64,000 nt of DNA from Sphingomonas sp. LC-1 (lineage in GTDB: Bacteria; Pseudomonadota; Alphaproteobacteria; Sphingomonadales; Sphingomonadaceae): NCBI RefSeq assembly GCF_025371035.1, contig NZ_JANZXB010000003.1, positions 248,001 through 312,000 on the forward strand, read 5' to 3'. Within the stretch, counting starts at the first letter, position 1; the number at the start of each line of letters is the position of its first letter. The notes under the pieces are model-generated. The model saw only the letters and a list, made by a program, of their open reading frames with translations. It was not told the origin of the DNA and searched no databases. Below, piece by piece: positions 17,968 to 26,925 of the stretch. The position numbers were made by a program, and so were the translations under genes.

Positions 17968-18169
17968 TCAACCCTTGGACGGGCCGACGAAAATCTCCTC
18001 GATCGCCAGTCCGAACAGTTGGGCGATCCTGAAGGTCGGGGGGGAGCGAGGGGGCGTGGCGCCCCGTCTCGATCGCATTGACGCTCTGACCGCCGATCTC
18101 CAGCCGCTCCGCCGGTTCCTGCGGGCTCCAGCCGCGCTCGGCCCGAAGCGTGCGGAGATGATTGTTCAT
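17968..18169 (-). pseudogene. XRE-family HTH regulator, frameshifted
   Basis: The frame from 18169 reads MNNHLRTLRAERGWSPQEPA and then a recognisable helix-turn-helix of the small XRE type (GGQSVNAIETGRHAPSLPP), but runs out of family similarity at a run of seven G at 18038-18044. Removing one base restores TFRIAQLFGLAIEEIFVGP and a stop at 17968, the normal end of this family of about 66 residues. The total length is 3n+1. This is either a real single-base frameshift or a homopolymer sequencing error. QEPAERLE also departs from the usual QxDLAERLG. Relatives are cotranscribed with a small membrane protein, which is also the case here. Confidence 0.75.
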
Positions 18170-18321
18170 TCCACACGACCTTCGAAGACCCGGTTGACGC
18201 ACGCCCCCAGGCCGAGCCCGCCGAACCAGCAGATATACTACCGGAAACAGCCGCGCGACATGGAGATGGCGAGGATGATGACCCAATGCTGATAACGGCA
18301 TCCGGCGGAGAGTGGAGGCAT
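18166..18321 (-). pseudogene. Small membrane protein upstream of the HTH gene, with in-frame amber stop
   Basis: Read from the ATG at 18321 the frame gives a hydrophobic segment (QHWVIILAISM), a TAG at 18240-18238, and then YICWFGGLGLGACVNRVFEG to a stop that overlaps the HTH start codon (ATGA). The two halves together fit a small two-helix membrane protein of the kind usually found in front of such HTH genes. The single stop codon suggests decay of the whole pair; alternatively translation is from an internal start. Too short and damaged for firm assignment. Confidence 0.4.
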
Positions 18322-18367
18322 GACGAACCCCCTTCGAGTGTGAAGGAGGCCTTACGTCAAGCGTCCT

Positions 18368-19759
18368 TTACCTGGCGGCCAGCGTCTCGACCATTTCCTG
18401 CGCCAGCAGGCTGAGCGTATCGTCCCGCGCACCCATCACGATGATGCGGTCGCCGGAGCGCGCCTCCGCGACCAGCGCATCCGCCGCCGCCGTCCGGTCG
18501 GCGATATGACGCGCATCGGCCCCGCGCTCCCGCAGATCGGCGACGATGTGGGCGCTGGTCACCTCGCGCGCGACGGTGCCGCCGAAATAGGCGGGGTCGG
18601 GCATTGCGAGCACGTCGCCGGGCCTCATCCGAGTGGCGATGCTGTCGACCAGCTCATGCCGCATGACCTTGAGCGGGCCATAGCCATGCGGCTGGAACAG
18701 CATCAGCAAGCGGCCCGGAAAGGCGTGGAGCGTATCGAGCGTCGCGGCGATCTTGTCGGGGTTGTGGCCGAAATCGTCGATCACGGTCACGCCCTTCGCC
18801 TCGCCGACCTTCTCGAACCGGCGTTTGAGCCCGGTGAAGCGCTCGACCGTGCGGATCGCGTCGATCAGGGGGACGCCCGCCGCCACGCTTGCCCCGATCG
18901 CGGCCAGCGCGTTGGAGACATTGTGGCGGCCCGGCACCGACAGCCGCACATGATAGCCCGCACCGCCGGTCACCAGGTCGAAGCCGATGGCGAAGGGTTC
19001 GGGCTTCAGTGCCTCTGCCACCAGGTCGGCCGCGCCCTCGACCGCGAAGGTCGTGAGGTTGGGCAGGTCGGCCAGCAGCGCCGCCGTCTCCGCATCCCCC
19101 GCATTGGCGACGACATGGCGCGCACGCGACGCGAACCCGCCGAACAGGGCCCGCAATTCCTCCAGCGACTTATGGTCGAGGCTGACATTGTTCAGCACCG
19201 CGATCGCCGGGTCGTAGAGTGCGATTGAGCCGTCGCTTTCGTCCACCTCGCTGACGAACGCCTCGCCGCCGCCGACCAGGGCGCTGGCAAAGGGGCTGTC
19301 GGGCGAAACGAAATCCTTCATCACCGCGCCGTTCATCGCGGTCGGATCGCGGCCCGTCTCGTGCAGGATGAAGGCGATCATGCCGGTGACGGTCGATTTG
19401 CCGCTGGTCCCCGCCACGCCGATGGGCAGGCGGCTTTCGTTGAACAGGCTCGCCAGCATCCGGGCGCGGCTGGCGCGCGGACAGCCCAGCCGGTTGGCGG
19501 CGACGATGTCGGGCACCGTCTCCTCGACCGCGGCGGAGGCGATGACGAGTTGATCGGCGGAGGTCACGCCCGATCCGTCCTGGGGGTAGAGCGCGATCCC
19601 GGCGGCGCGCAGCGCATCGAACTTGGCCGCGACCCGCCCCTGGTCCAGCCCACGGTCGGAGCCCGCGACCGTCCAGCCCCGTGCGCGCAAGATCATGGCA
19701 AGCGGCATCATCCCCGATCCGCCGATGCCCACCAGAAAACAGGAATTGCCGTTGTCCAT
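18368..19759 (-). CDS. Mur ligase, MurC/Mpl-like
   Basis: A 463-residue three-domain Mur ligase. The N-terminal Rossmann motif is [14 protein letters not shown], the P loop is [14 protein letters not shown], and DESDGSI and [13 protein letters not shown] match the metal and carbamoyl-lysine regions of the MurC/Mpl branch. [10 protein letters not shown] lies in the third domain. It joins L-alanine (MurC) or recycled muropeptide (Mpl) to UDP-MurNAc. It is not in a division and cell wall cluster but divergent from an LD-carboxypeptidase gene, which favours a recycling (Mpl-type) role; sequence alone does not decide. The ATG at 19759 is chosen; a GTG lies two codons upstream. Confidence 0.8.
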   Translation of the reverse strand: MDNGNSCFLVGIGGSGMMPLAMILRARGWTVAGSDRGLDQGRVAAKFDALRAAGIALYPQDGSGVTSADQLVIASAAVEETVPDIVAANRLGCPRASRARMLASLFNESRLPIGVAGTSGKSTVTGMIAFILHETGRDPTAMNGAVMKDFVSPDSPFASALVGGGEAFVSEVDESDGSIALYDPAIAVLNNVSLDHKSLEELRALFGGFASRARHVVANAGDAETAALLADLPNLTTFAVEGAADLVAEALKPEPFAIGFDLVTGGAGYHVRLSVPGRHNVSNALAAIGASVAAGVPLIDAIRTVERFTGLKRRFEKVGEAKGVTVIDDFGHNPDKIAATLDTLHAFPGRLLMLFQPHGYGPLKVMRHELVDSIATRMRPGDVLAMPDPAYFGGTVAREVTSAHIVADLRERGADARHIADRTAAADALVAEARSGDRIIVMGARDDTLSLLAQEMVETLAAR

Positions 19760-19833
19760 CGGCACACGCTATCGGGAAATATGCCGTGCAGGGCAATGCC
19801 CGGCCGGGTGACCGATCGGAGGAATGCGCGCAC

Positions 19834-20649
19834 ATGAAGATCGGAATCCTGGCGCCCGCCAGCATCGGCAACCCCGCCGCCGAAGCGCCGGTCAGCGCGT
19901 TCGCCGCGATCGCCTATCCCGACGTCGACCTGGTCTTTCACCCGCAATGCTATGAACAGGACGGGCATTTCGCCGGCAGTGACGAGCGCCGCGCCTCGGC
20001 CTTTCTGGAATTCGCCAATGATCCCGGGATCGACGCGATCTGGTTCCTGCGCGGCGGCTATGGATCGAACCGCATCCTGTCGCGGGTCATGCCGAACCTG
20101 AACGCGGCGGCGGGGCACAAGACCTATATCGGCTACTCGGATCTCGGCTTCGTGCTGGCGGCGCTGTACGCGCGGCGGATCGGGCGGCCGGTGCACGGGC
20201 CGATGGCGAGCGACATCAGGCGCAAAGGCGGCGACGTGACGGTGGCGCGCTCGCTCGGCTGGCTGACCGGCGGCGACCGGCAGGGGCTGGAGCCCGGCCT
20301 CGATGAACGCCCGGCGGCGGCGTTCAACCTGTCGATCCTCCATGCGCTGATCGGCACGCCCTGGCTACCCGACCTGACCGACCATGTCCTGATCATCGAG
20401 GAAGTGTCCGAGCATATGTATGCGGTGGACCGGATGCTGTTCACCATGGCCAATGCCACCCAGTTGAAGGGCGTCGCGGGCGTGCGTCTGGGCGCGGTCA
20501 GCAACGTACAGGACAACGACCCGGAATGGGGCGAGACTCTGGAGTTCATGATCCAGCGCTGGTGCGGCGAGATGGGCGTGCCCTATCTGGGGCGGGCTCG
20601 GGTCGGGCATATCCAGGACAATCATCTGGTCCCGTTCGGGATCGTGTGA
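19834..20649 (+). CDS. LD-carboxypeptidase (peptidase family S66)
   Basis: A 271-residue protein with the S66 pattern: DAIWFLRGGYGSNRIL near residue 68, nucleophile serine in IGYSDLG (Ser102), glutamate in LIIEEVSE (about 189-190) and histidine in RVGHIQDN (His259). The ATG at 19834 follows GGAGGAATG. Family members trim the terminal D-alanine from tetrapeptides in the cytoplasm during murein recycling. It is slightly shorter than E. coli LdcA (304). It is divergent from the Mur ligase gene with only 74 bases between start codons, so the two probably share control. Confidence 0.85.
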   Translation: MKIGILAPASIGNPAAEAPVSAFAAIAYPDVDLVFHPQCYEQDGHFAGSDERRASAFLEFANDPGIDAIWFLRGGYGSNRILSRVMPNLNAAAGHKTYIGYSDLGFVLAALYARRIGRPVHGPMASDIRRKGGDVTVARSLGWLTGGDRQGLEPGLDERPAAAFNLSILHALIGTPWLPDLTDHVLIIEEVSEHMYAVDRMLFTMANATQLKGVAGVRLGAVSNVQDNDPEWGETLEFMIQRWCGEMGVPYLGRARVGHIQDNHLVPFGIV

Positions 20650-20659
20650 GGGGAAGGCC

Positions 20660-21436
20660 ATGAGAACGTCGTTGTTCGCCGGATTGCTGGGCCTGTCGGC
20701 GACGAGCGCACTGGCGCAGACGCAAGCACTTCCGCCGCGCCAGATTCTGGTGTCAGCCTTGGGTACGGCGCGTACGCCGCCCGACCGGGTGACGGTCGGC
20801 TATATGGTGCGCGGCGAGGGGGTGACCTCCGACGAGGCGACCGCCAAACTGCGGGATCAGGCACAGGCCATTCGTGCCGGGGTTCAAGGCCTGCTGCGCG
20901 GTGCGGTCGAGTTTCGGGCGTCGCAATTCGACATCGCGCCGGTCCGCTCGCGGGAATGCAATGCCAGTTCCTATGGTCCGCCACAGCTCTCGACCGGGCC
21001 ATGTGCGATCCTGGGCTATGTCGCGACGATGCCGGTGTCGGTCGTCACGCCGCGCGTTGCCGATGCGGGCACGCTGGTTGGCCTCATCGGACGTCTGGGC
21101 GGATTGCAGGCGAGCATTGCGCGGTTCTGGCTGGGCAACGATGCCACCGCACGGCAACAGGCGATGCGTGCCGCGCTGGCCAATGCCAGGACGCAGGCGA
21201 CGCTGATCGCCGAGGGGTCGGGCAGCAAGTTGGGGCCGCTGATCCGCGTGCAGGATAGCGAGTACCGTGAAGTCATGATCGAGATGCTCCCACCGGAAGC
21301 CGTAACGGGTTATCCCTCGGCGCCACCGGCACCACCGGCACCACCTGCGCCTCCTGCCCCGATCCGGGTCGACTTGGCGCCGCAACCGATCGAGACGAAT
21401 GTCCGGTTGATGGCGGCTTACGCAATCGATCAGTGA
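20660..21436 (+). CDS. SIMPL (DUF541) domain secreted protein with proline-rich tail
   Basis: A 258-residue exported protein (signal peptide to SALAQ). The SIMPL domain covers about residues 28-220, with ALGTARTPPDRVTVGYMVRG at its start and the helix ARQQAMRAALANARTQATLI. A stretch of four APP repeats lies near residue 228 and would form a rigid polyproline segment before the short C terminus. SIMPL proteins are periplasmic or surface proteins of poorly known role linked to stress. Two cysteines (SRECNAS and GPCAILG) may pair. It begins ten bases after the carboxypeptidase gene. A second SIMPL gene lies at 46100-46840. Confidence 0.82.
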   Translation: MRTSLFAGLLGLSATSALAQTQALPPRQILVSALGTARTPPDRVTVGYMVRGEGVTSDEATAKLRDQAQAIRAGVQGLLRGAVEFRASQFDIAPVRSRECNASSYGPPQLSTGPCAILGYVATMPVSVVTPRVADAGTLVGLIGRLGGLQASIARFWLGNDATARQQAMRAALANARTQATLIAEGSGSKLGPLIRVQDSEYREVMIEMLPPEAVTGYPSAPPAPPAPPAPPAPIRVDLAPQPIETNVRLMAAYAIDQ

Positions 21437-21616
21437 TCCCATCCTCGCTTGCATGAGGTCGGCCAATGGTCGTCCCATATTTGTGATGTAGCGGTGCGTT
21501 CTTGTCTTCGGACGATAATGATATGGGTAAAGCGGTGCATCCATGCTGCCGCTTCGGTCCATAAATCAGATTATGATCCATCGGTTATGCAGAATATTAT
21601 TATTGACGCAATTTTA

Positions 21617-21642
21617 GAAACTTGAGGTCCTGTCGCTTCGTC
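21617..21642 (+). promoter_or_regulatory. Candidate EcfG-type general stress promoter
   Basis: GAAAC, 17 bases, CGTC, followed by TTTCC. This differs by one base in each box from the alphaproteobacterial EcfG consensus GGAAC-N16/17-CGTT. It lies 32 bases before the start of a KGG stress protein gene. The better copy at 45631-45656 has the same spacing and the same CGTCTTTCC -10 region, which supports this one. Confidence 0.5.
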
Positions 21643-21674
21643 TTTCCGCCCGGGGGCGCAGTAGGAGAGATAAA

Positions 21675-21863
21675 GTGGCAGACAGCAATGGCGGCGGCGG
21701 CCGCGAGAATAATCCGGGCAATTTTGCCAATGATCGCGAAAAGGCCTCCGAAGCCGGGCGCAAGGGCGGTCAGGAAAGCGGCGGCAACTTCAAGAACGAC
21801 CCCGAGCGCGCGGCGGAAGCCGGCTCCAAGGGCGGGCAGGCCAGTCATAGCGGCGGGCGCTGA
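21675..21863 (+). CDS. KGG-repeat stress protein (GsiB / con-10 type)
   Basis: A 62-residue very hydrophilic protein with two copies of a FxNDxxxAxEAGxKGG unit (GNFANDREKASEAGRKGG and GNFKNDPERAAEAGSKGG). Proteins of this type accumulate in general stress or desiccation in bacteria and fungi; they are intrinsically disordered. The start is GTG at 21675 after AGGAGAG. A candidate EcfG promoter precedes it and a strong terminator follows, so it is a single-gene unit. Confidence 0.9.
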   Translation: MADSNGGGGRENNPGNFANDREKASEAGRKGGQESGGNFKNDPERAAEAGSKGGQASHSGGR

Positions 21864-21870
21864 CCGGCTG

Positions 21871-21910
21871 GGGCGGCGTCGGTGACGGGCCGGCGCCGCC
21901 CTTTTCTTTT
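21871..21910 (+). terminator. Intrinsic terminator after the KGG gene
   Basis: GGGCGGCG (21871-21878) pairs perfectly with CGCCGCCC (21894-21901) and is followed by TTTTCTTTT. Strong rho-independent terminator. Confidence 0.9.
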
Positions 21911-21920
21911 GCCAGGGGGA

Positions 21921-22706
21921 ATGGCGTTAACCATTGGGTTCTATGATAACCGAATGGAAATGCGCAAAATATGCAGCGGATGCCGCGACGGTGTCGATTT
22001 CGAGATCCCGTTCGCGATGGCGTTCCAGCCGATCGTCGATACGACGACCGGCCGCCCCTTCGCCTATGAAGCGCTGATCCGGGGCACCGATGGCGCAAGC
22101 GCCTATAGCATCTTGTCGCAGGTGAACGAGGCCAATCGCTACTCGTTCGACCAGGCATGCCGGGTCAAGGCGATCGAAACGGCGATGGCCGCGGGGATCA
22201 TGGCGGCTGATGCGAAACTGTCGATCAACTTCCTGCCCAATGCCGTCTATTCGCCGATGGCCTGTATCCAGTTGACGCTGCGTACTGCCCAGGCCGAAGG
22301 TTTGCCGATCGATCGCCTGATCTTCGAATTCACCGAAAACGAGGAAATGGGCTCGCCCGATCACGTCGCCTCGATCATCGACACCTATAAGCAGATCGGC
22401 TTTTCGGTCGCGATCGACGATTTCGGGTCGGGGCATTCGGGGCTCGACCGGTTCGTCCGCTTCGCCCCGGACGAGGTGAAGCTGGACATGGCCCTGGTGC
22501 GCGACATTGACAGCGACGCGCGGCGGCGCGCGATCGTCCGGTCGATCGTCGGCATGTGCCGCGAACTCGACACGTTGCTGATCGCCGAAGGGATCGAAAC
22601 CGAGGCCGAGGCCGCCGCGCTGGTCGAACTGGGTGTGCGCTATCACCAGGGCTTTTGGTATGCCCGGCCGGCGCTGGAAATGCTGCCCGCCGTCCGCGTG
22701 CAATAG
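21921..22706 (+). CDS. EAL-domain cyclic-di-GMP phosphodiesterase
   Basis: A 261-residue protein consisting almost only of an EAL domain. All catalytic and metal residues can be matched: YEALIR (Glu50), the asparagine of SINFLPNAV, FEFTENE, AIDDFGSG with both aspartates, the lysine of VKLDMALV, IAEGIETEAE and the glutamine of HQGFWYARP. It should hydrolyse c-di-GMP to pGpG. The N terminus carries a CSGC pair (Cys18, Cys21) before the domain, a possible redox or metal site. No GGDEF, PAS or membrane segment is attached. The ATG at 21921 sits directly after AGGGGGA; an ATG at 21954 is an alternative start just before the CxxC. Confidence 0.88.
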   Translation: MALTIGFYDNRMEMRKICSGCRDGVDFEIPFAMAFQPIVDTTTGRPFAYEALIRGTDGASAYSILSQVNEANRYSFDQACRVKAIETAMAAGIMAADAKLSINFLPNAVYSPMACIQLTLRTAQAEGLPIDRLIFEFTENEEMGSPDHVASIIDTYKQIGFSVAIDDFGSGHSGLDRFVRFAPDEVKLDMALVRDIDSDARRRAIVRSIVGMCRELDTLLIAEGIETEAEAAALVELGVRYHQGFWYARPALEMLPAVRVQ

Positions 22707-22808
22707 GCGCTCAGCCACCCCATATACCTCGCGGCCATTCTCCCCTATAGAGCGCCCCCGCGCCGGGCTCCGCCGGTGCGTCACCTATCCTTATCGAAGA
22801 GAGTATCC

Positions 22809-24812
22809 ATGTCCGCGATGTTCCGTATCACGCTGCCCGACGGTTCCGTCCGTGAGGTCGCGCCCGGAACTACTCCCGCGGACATTGCCGCCGCGATCGG
22901 ACCGGGTCTGGCCAAGGCGGCGATCGCCGCGCGCGTCGATGGTGAGCTGCGCGACATCATGCGCCCGTTCGAGGGCGACTCCGCGCTGGCGCTGGTGACT
23001 GCGAAGGACGAAGCCGACGCGCTCGAACTCGCGCGCCACGATTATGCGCATGTGCTGGCCGAGGCGGTGCAGGCGCTGTTCCCCGGAACGCAGATCACCT
23101 TCGGTCCGGCGACCGACGATGGCTTCTATTACGACTTCGCCCCCAAGGATCGCCCCTTCACCGAGGAGGACCTGCCCGCGATCGAAGCCGAGATGCGCAA
23201 GATTATCGCCAAGGACGAGCCGCTGATCCGCGAGGTCTGGACCCGCGAGCAGCTGATCGAGCGCTGGACCGCGCAGGGCGAGAGCTTCAAGGCCGAATGG
23301 GCCGCCGAACTACCCGACACCGAGGAACTGACCGTCTATCGCGCCGGCAAGGGCGAGGATGCCTGGCTCGACATGTGCCGGGGGCCGCATCTGGCTTCGA
23401 CCGGCAAGCTCGATCCCAACGCCTTCAAGCTGACCCGCGTGTCGGGCGCCTATTGGCGCGGCGACCAGAAGAACGCGATGCTGAGCCGCATCTACGGCAC
23501 CGGCTGGCTCAACAAAAAGCAGCTGGCCGAGCATCTGACGCGTCTGGAAGAGGCCGCCAAGCGTGACCATCGCAAGCTGGGCAACGAGATGGACCTGTTC
23601 CACCTCCAGCAGGAGGCGCATGGCTCGGTCTTCTGGCATCCCAAGGGCTATCGCATCTGGCGCGAGCTGGAGGCCTATATGCGTCGCGCGATCGACTCGA
23701 CCGGCTACCGCGAGGTCAAGACGCCGCAGGTGATGGACGCGCGCCAGTGGGAGCAGTCGGGCCATTGGGGCAAGTATCGCGAAAATATGTTCGTCATCCC
23801 CGACGAAGTGCCCAACACCGAGGACGAGGGCCCGCTGGTGTCGGACGATGCGCAGTGGATGGCGCTGAAGCCGATGAACTGCCCGGCGCACGTCCTGATC
23901 TTCCGCCAGGGGATCAAGTCGTATCGCGACCTGCCGCTGCGCCTTTATGAGAATGGCTGCTGCCACCGCAACGAGCCGCACGGCGCGCTGCACGGCCTGA
24001 TGCGCGTGCGCCAGTTCACCCAGGACGACGCGCATATCTTCTGCCGCGAGGACCAGATCGTCGAGGAAGTCCGCGCCTTTTGCGAACTGGCGGACCGGAT
24101 CTACAAGGATTTCGGCTTCACCTATTCGATCAAGCTGGCGCTGCGCCCCGAAAAGCGTTTCGGCACCGAGGAGATGTGGGACCAGGCCGAAGAGGAACTG
24201 CGCAATGCGGTCGTCGCGGCGGGGCTCGCGACCGAGCAATATGGCTGGGAAGAACTGCCGGGCGAGGGCGCCTTCTATGCGCCTAAGCTGGAATGGCATC
24301 TGACCGACGCGATCGGCCGGACCTGGCAGGTCGGCACCATCCAGTCGGACCGGGTTCTCCCTGAGCGACTCGACGCGTCCTATATCGGCGAGGATGGCGA
24401 GCGGCACCGTCCGATCATGCTCCACCGCGCGATCTTCGGCTCCTATGAGCGGTTCATCGGCATCCTGATCGAGCATTATGCGGGCCGCTTCCCCGTCTGG
24501 CTCGCGCCCGTCCAGGCGGTGGTCGCGACCATCGTGTCGGATGCCGACGGATACGCGGAAGAGGCGGCGGCCAAGCTGGCGGCGGCGGGCATCCGTGTCG
24601 AGACCGATCTGCGCAACGAGAAGATCAACTACAAGGTGCGCGAACACTCGGTCGCCAAGGTCCCCGTGCTGCTGGTCGTCGGCAAGCGCGAGGCCGAGGA
24701 GGGCAAGGTCGCCGTCCGCCGTCTGGGCAGCCAGGCGCAGGAGGTGATGACGCTGGACGAGGCCATCGCCATGCTGCGGGCCGAGGCGACTCCGCCCGAT
24801 CTGCGCGGCTGA
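22809..24812 (+). CDS. thrS: Threonyl-tRNA synthetase
   Basis: A 667-residue class II synthetase. The TGS domain (residues 1-65) is followed by the editing domain with the HDYAH motif, then the catalytic core with Zn ligands in [22 protein letters not shown] and DDAHIFC, and the C-terminal anticodon domain (PVWLAPVQ onward). It charges tRNA-Thr and edits Ser-tRNA-Thr. The ATG at 22809 gives the typical [13 protein letters not shown] start. infC follows on the same strand, the common thrS-infC arrangement. Confidence 0.98.
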   Translation: MSAMFRITLPDGSVREVAPGTTPADIAAAIGPGLAKAAIAARVDGELRDIMRPFEGDSALALVTAKDEADALELARHDYAHVLAEAVQALFPGTQITFGPATDDGFYYDFAPKDRPFTEEDLPAIEAEMRKIIAKDEPLIREVWTREQLIERWTAQGESFKAEWAAELPDTEELTVYRAGKGEDAWLDMCRGPHLASTGKLDPNAFKLTRVSGAYWRGDQKNAMLSRIYGTGWLNKKQLAEHLTRLEEAAKRDHRKLGNEMDLFHLQQEAHGSVFWHPKGYRIWRELEAYMRRAIDSTGYREVKTPQVMDARQWEQSGHWGKYRENMFVIPDEVPNTEDEGPLVSDDAQWMALKPMNCPAHVLIFRQGIKSYRDLPLRLYENGCCHRNEPHGALHGLMRVRQFTQDDAHIFCREDQIVEEVRAFCELADRIYKDFGFTYSIKLALRPEKRFGTEEMWDQAEEELRNAVVAAGLATEQYGWEELPGEGAFYAPKLEWHLTDAIGRTWQVGTIQSDRVLPERLDASYIGEDGERHRPIMLHRAIFGSYERFIGILIEHYAGRFPVWLAPVQAVVATIVSDADGYAEEAAAKLAAAGIRVETDLRNEKINYKVREHSVAKVPVLLVVGKREAEEGKVAVRRLGSQAQEVMTLDEAIAMLRAEATPPDLRG

Positions 24813-24830
24813 ATCCTCATAAGCTAAAGG

Positions 24831-24862
24831 AAAGGGCGGGACGTTTGTCTCGCCCTTTCAAA
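24831..24862 (+). terminator. Hairpin between thrS and infC
   Basis: An 11-bp stem (24831-24841 with 24848-24858, one G-U pair, six-base loop CGTTTG) follows the thrS stop by 19 bases. The trailing CAAATTT is a weak U tract. It may be a partial terminator or processing site in the thrS-infC leader. Confidence 0.5.
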
Positions 24863-24914
24863 TTTGTGCCCGATCGCTTATATTGAAATCGTAATTGCCA
24901 CAGGAGAAATACCC

Positions 24915-25460
24915 ATACGTCCTCCCATGATGCGCCGTCCGATGCAGGCGCCGCCGATGAACGGTCCTCGGTTCAACGAGTGGATTCAAAGCCCCAAGGT
25001 TCGCGTGATCGACCATGAGGGCGAGAACCTTGGCGTGATGTACACGCGCGAGGCGATGGCGCAGGCCCAGGAGCTCGGCCTCGACCTGGTCGAAGTGTCG
25101 CCCAACGCCGATCCGCCCGTCGCCAAGTTCCTCGACGTCGGCAAATATAAGTACGAGGCGCAGAAGAAGGCGAATCTCGCCCGCAAGTCGCAGAAGACGC
25201 AGGAGATCAAGGAGATCAAGATGCGTCCGAACATCGACGACCATGATTACGACACCAAGATGAAGAAGGTGGTCGAATTCATCGGCGAGGGCGACAAGGT
25301 GAAGGTCACCATGCGCTTCCGTGGCCGCGAGCTGAGCCATGGCCAGCTCGGCATGAACGTGCTCCAGCGCGTCGCCGAGCAGGTGGCCGAGGTTGCCAAG
25401 GTCGAAGCCTATCCGCGCATGGAAGGCCGCCAGATGCTGATGGTGCTCGCGCCCAAGTGA
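24915..25460 (+). CDS. infC: Translation initiation factor IF-3 (non-AUG start)
   Basis: The N and C domains of IF-3 are both present: [20 protein letters not shown] at the start, the linker [20 protein letters not shown], and the C-domain ending [14 protein letters not shown]. The best ribosome binding site AGGAGA (24902-24907) is seven bases before ATA at 24915, while the first ATG at 24927 is 19 bases away. The residues IRPPMMRRP agree with relatives, whose infC also begins at a rare codon. E. coli infC uses AUU, by which IF-3 controls its own synthesis; AUA here would do the same. With ATG the protein would be 177 rather than 181 residues. Confidence 0.9.
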   Translation: MRPPMMRRPMQAPPMNGPRFNEWIQSPKVRVIDHEGENLGVMYTREAMAQAQELGLDLVEVSPNADPPVAKFLDVGKYKYEAQKKANLARKSQKTQEIKEIKMRPNIDDHDYDTKMKKVVEFIGEGDKVKVTMRFRGRELSHGQLGMNVLQRVAEQVAEVAKVEAYPRMEGRQMLMVLAPK

Positions 25461-25510
25461 TCGGATGCGACTCGGGGCATCGATGCTCCGGGCGTGATGA
25501 TAGTGATGGA

Positions 25511-25547
25511 AAACCCCGGTGCCTTGGTCGCGCCGGGGTTTTTCTTT
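25511..25547 (+). terminator. Intrinsic terminator of infC
   Basis: AAACCCCGG (25511-25519) pairs perfectly with CCGGGGTTT (25533-25541), followed by TTTCTTTG. It lies 50 bases after the infC stop and closes the thrS-infC unit. The remaining DNA up to proA at 25663 shows no gene. Confidence 0.9.
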
Positions 25548-25662
25548 GTGGCGCGCGCTGACCCCGGCGAGGGGGCGTGCGTGCGGGCCGGGCATCTGTG
25601 CTTGCAGCCCGCCAAGAATCTTGTTTTGGCGCGCCCGCCCCGACCGTGATAGCGAACCCGTC

Positions 25663-26925
25663 ATGGCCGACCATCACGACATAGCCGCCCTGATCGCCGA
25701 TATGGGACGCCGCGCACGTTCCGCCGCCGGAACGCTGGCGCAGATGCCGACCGCCGCCAAGGCCGCTGCGCTGCGCAGCGGGGCAGAGGCGATCCGGGCG
25801 GCGACCGCGACCATCCTTCAGGCGAATGCACGCGACATGGCGGCCGGTGCGGCCAACGGCCTCTCCCCCGCCATGCTAGATCGGCTGAAGCTGGACGAGG
25901 CGCGGATTGCGGGCGTGGTGTCCGGTGTCGAGGCTGTCGCGGCGCTGCCCGATCCGGTGGGCGAGCGGATCGATGAGCGGACCCGGCCCAACGGACTCAA
26001 CCTGTCCCGCGTCCGCGTGCCGGTCGGGGTGATCGGTATCGTCTATGAGAGCCGCCCCAATGTCACCATCGATGCCGCCGCGCTGTGCGCGATGGCGGGC
26101 AATGCCGCGATCCTGCGTGGCGGCTCGGAAGCGGTGCATAGCAATCGGGCGCTTCATGCCGCCTTTGTCGAGGGCTGGACGGCGGCGGGCGGTCCGGCAG
26201 ATGCGGTGCAACTGGTCCCGACCACCGACCGTGCGGCGGTGGGCGCGATGCTGGCGGCGGATGGGCTGATCGACCTGCTGATCCCGCGCGGTGGCAAGAG
26301 CCTGGTCGCGCGGGTACAGGCCGAGGCGAAGGTGCCGGTGCTCGCGCATCTCGACGGGATCAACCATGTCTATGTCGATGGATCCGCCGATCATGCGATG
26401 GCGACGCGTATCGTGCGCGATGCCAAGATGCGCCGTACCGGCATTTGCGGGGCGATGGAGACGTTGCTGATCGACCGCGCTTATTGCCACCCCGCCGAAC
26501 TGGTCGCGGCCCTGGTCGATGCCGGTTGCACGGTGCGCGCCGACGACGATGTGCGCGAGATCGTTCCGGGTCTGGAGGCTGCCACGCCCGAGGATTGGGA
26601 CACCGAATATCTCGACGCGATCGCCAGCGTCGCGCTGGTCGATGGGCTGGACGGTGCGATGGCGCATATTGCCGCGCACGGATCGCACCACACCGACGCG
26701 ATCGTTGCGGAGGACGAGGCCCTGGCCGAGCGCTTCCTGGCCGAGGTCGACAGCGCCATCGTGCTGTGGAACGCCTCGACCCAGTTCGCGGACGGGAGCG
26801 AATTCGGACTGGGCGCGGAGATCGGCATCGCCACCGGGCGGCTCCATGCGCGTGGGCCGGTCGCCCTTGAGGGGCTGACGACCTATAAATGGATCGGGCG
26901 AGGGCGGGGCCAGATCCGAGGATGA
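25663..26925 (+). CDS. proA: Gamma-glutamyl phosphate reductase
   Basis: A 420-residue aldehyde dehydrogenase-fold enzyme of proline synthesis that reduces gamma-glutamyl phosphate to the semialdehyde. Signatures are VGVIGIVYESRPNVT, GNAAILRGGSEA, and the catalytic cysteine in RRTGICGAMETLL (Cys262), with the C-terminal GLTTYKW end. The ATG at 25663 gives the family length. Its TGA overlaps the nadD start (ATGA), so proA heads an operon with nadD, rsfS and rlmH, an arrangement seen in many alphaproteobacteria. Confidence 0.97.
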   Translation: MADHHDIAALIADMGRRARSAAGTLAQMPTAAKAAALRSGAEAIRAATATILQANARDMAAGAANGLSPAMLDRLKLDEARIAGVVSGVEAVAALPDPVGERIDERTRPNGLNLSRVRVPVGVIGIVYESRPNVTIDAAALCAMAGNAAILRGGSEAVHSNRALHAAFVEGWTAAGGPADAVQLVPTTDRAAVGAMLAADGLIDLLIPRGGKSLVARVQAEAKVPVLAHLDGINHVYVDGSADHAMATRIVRDAKMRRTGICGAMETLLIDRAYCHPAELVAALVDAGCTVRADDDVREIVPGLEAATPEDWDTEYLDAIASVALVDGLDGAMAHIAAHGSHHTDAIVAEDEALAERFLAEVDSAIVLWNASTQFADGSEFGLGAEIGIATGRLHARGPVALEGLTTYKWIGRGRGQIRG

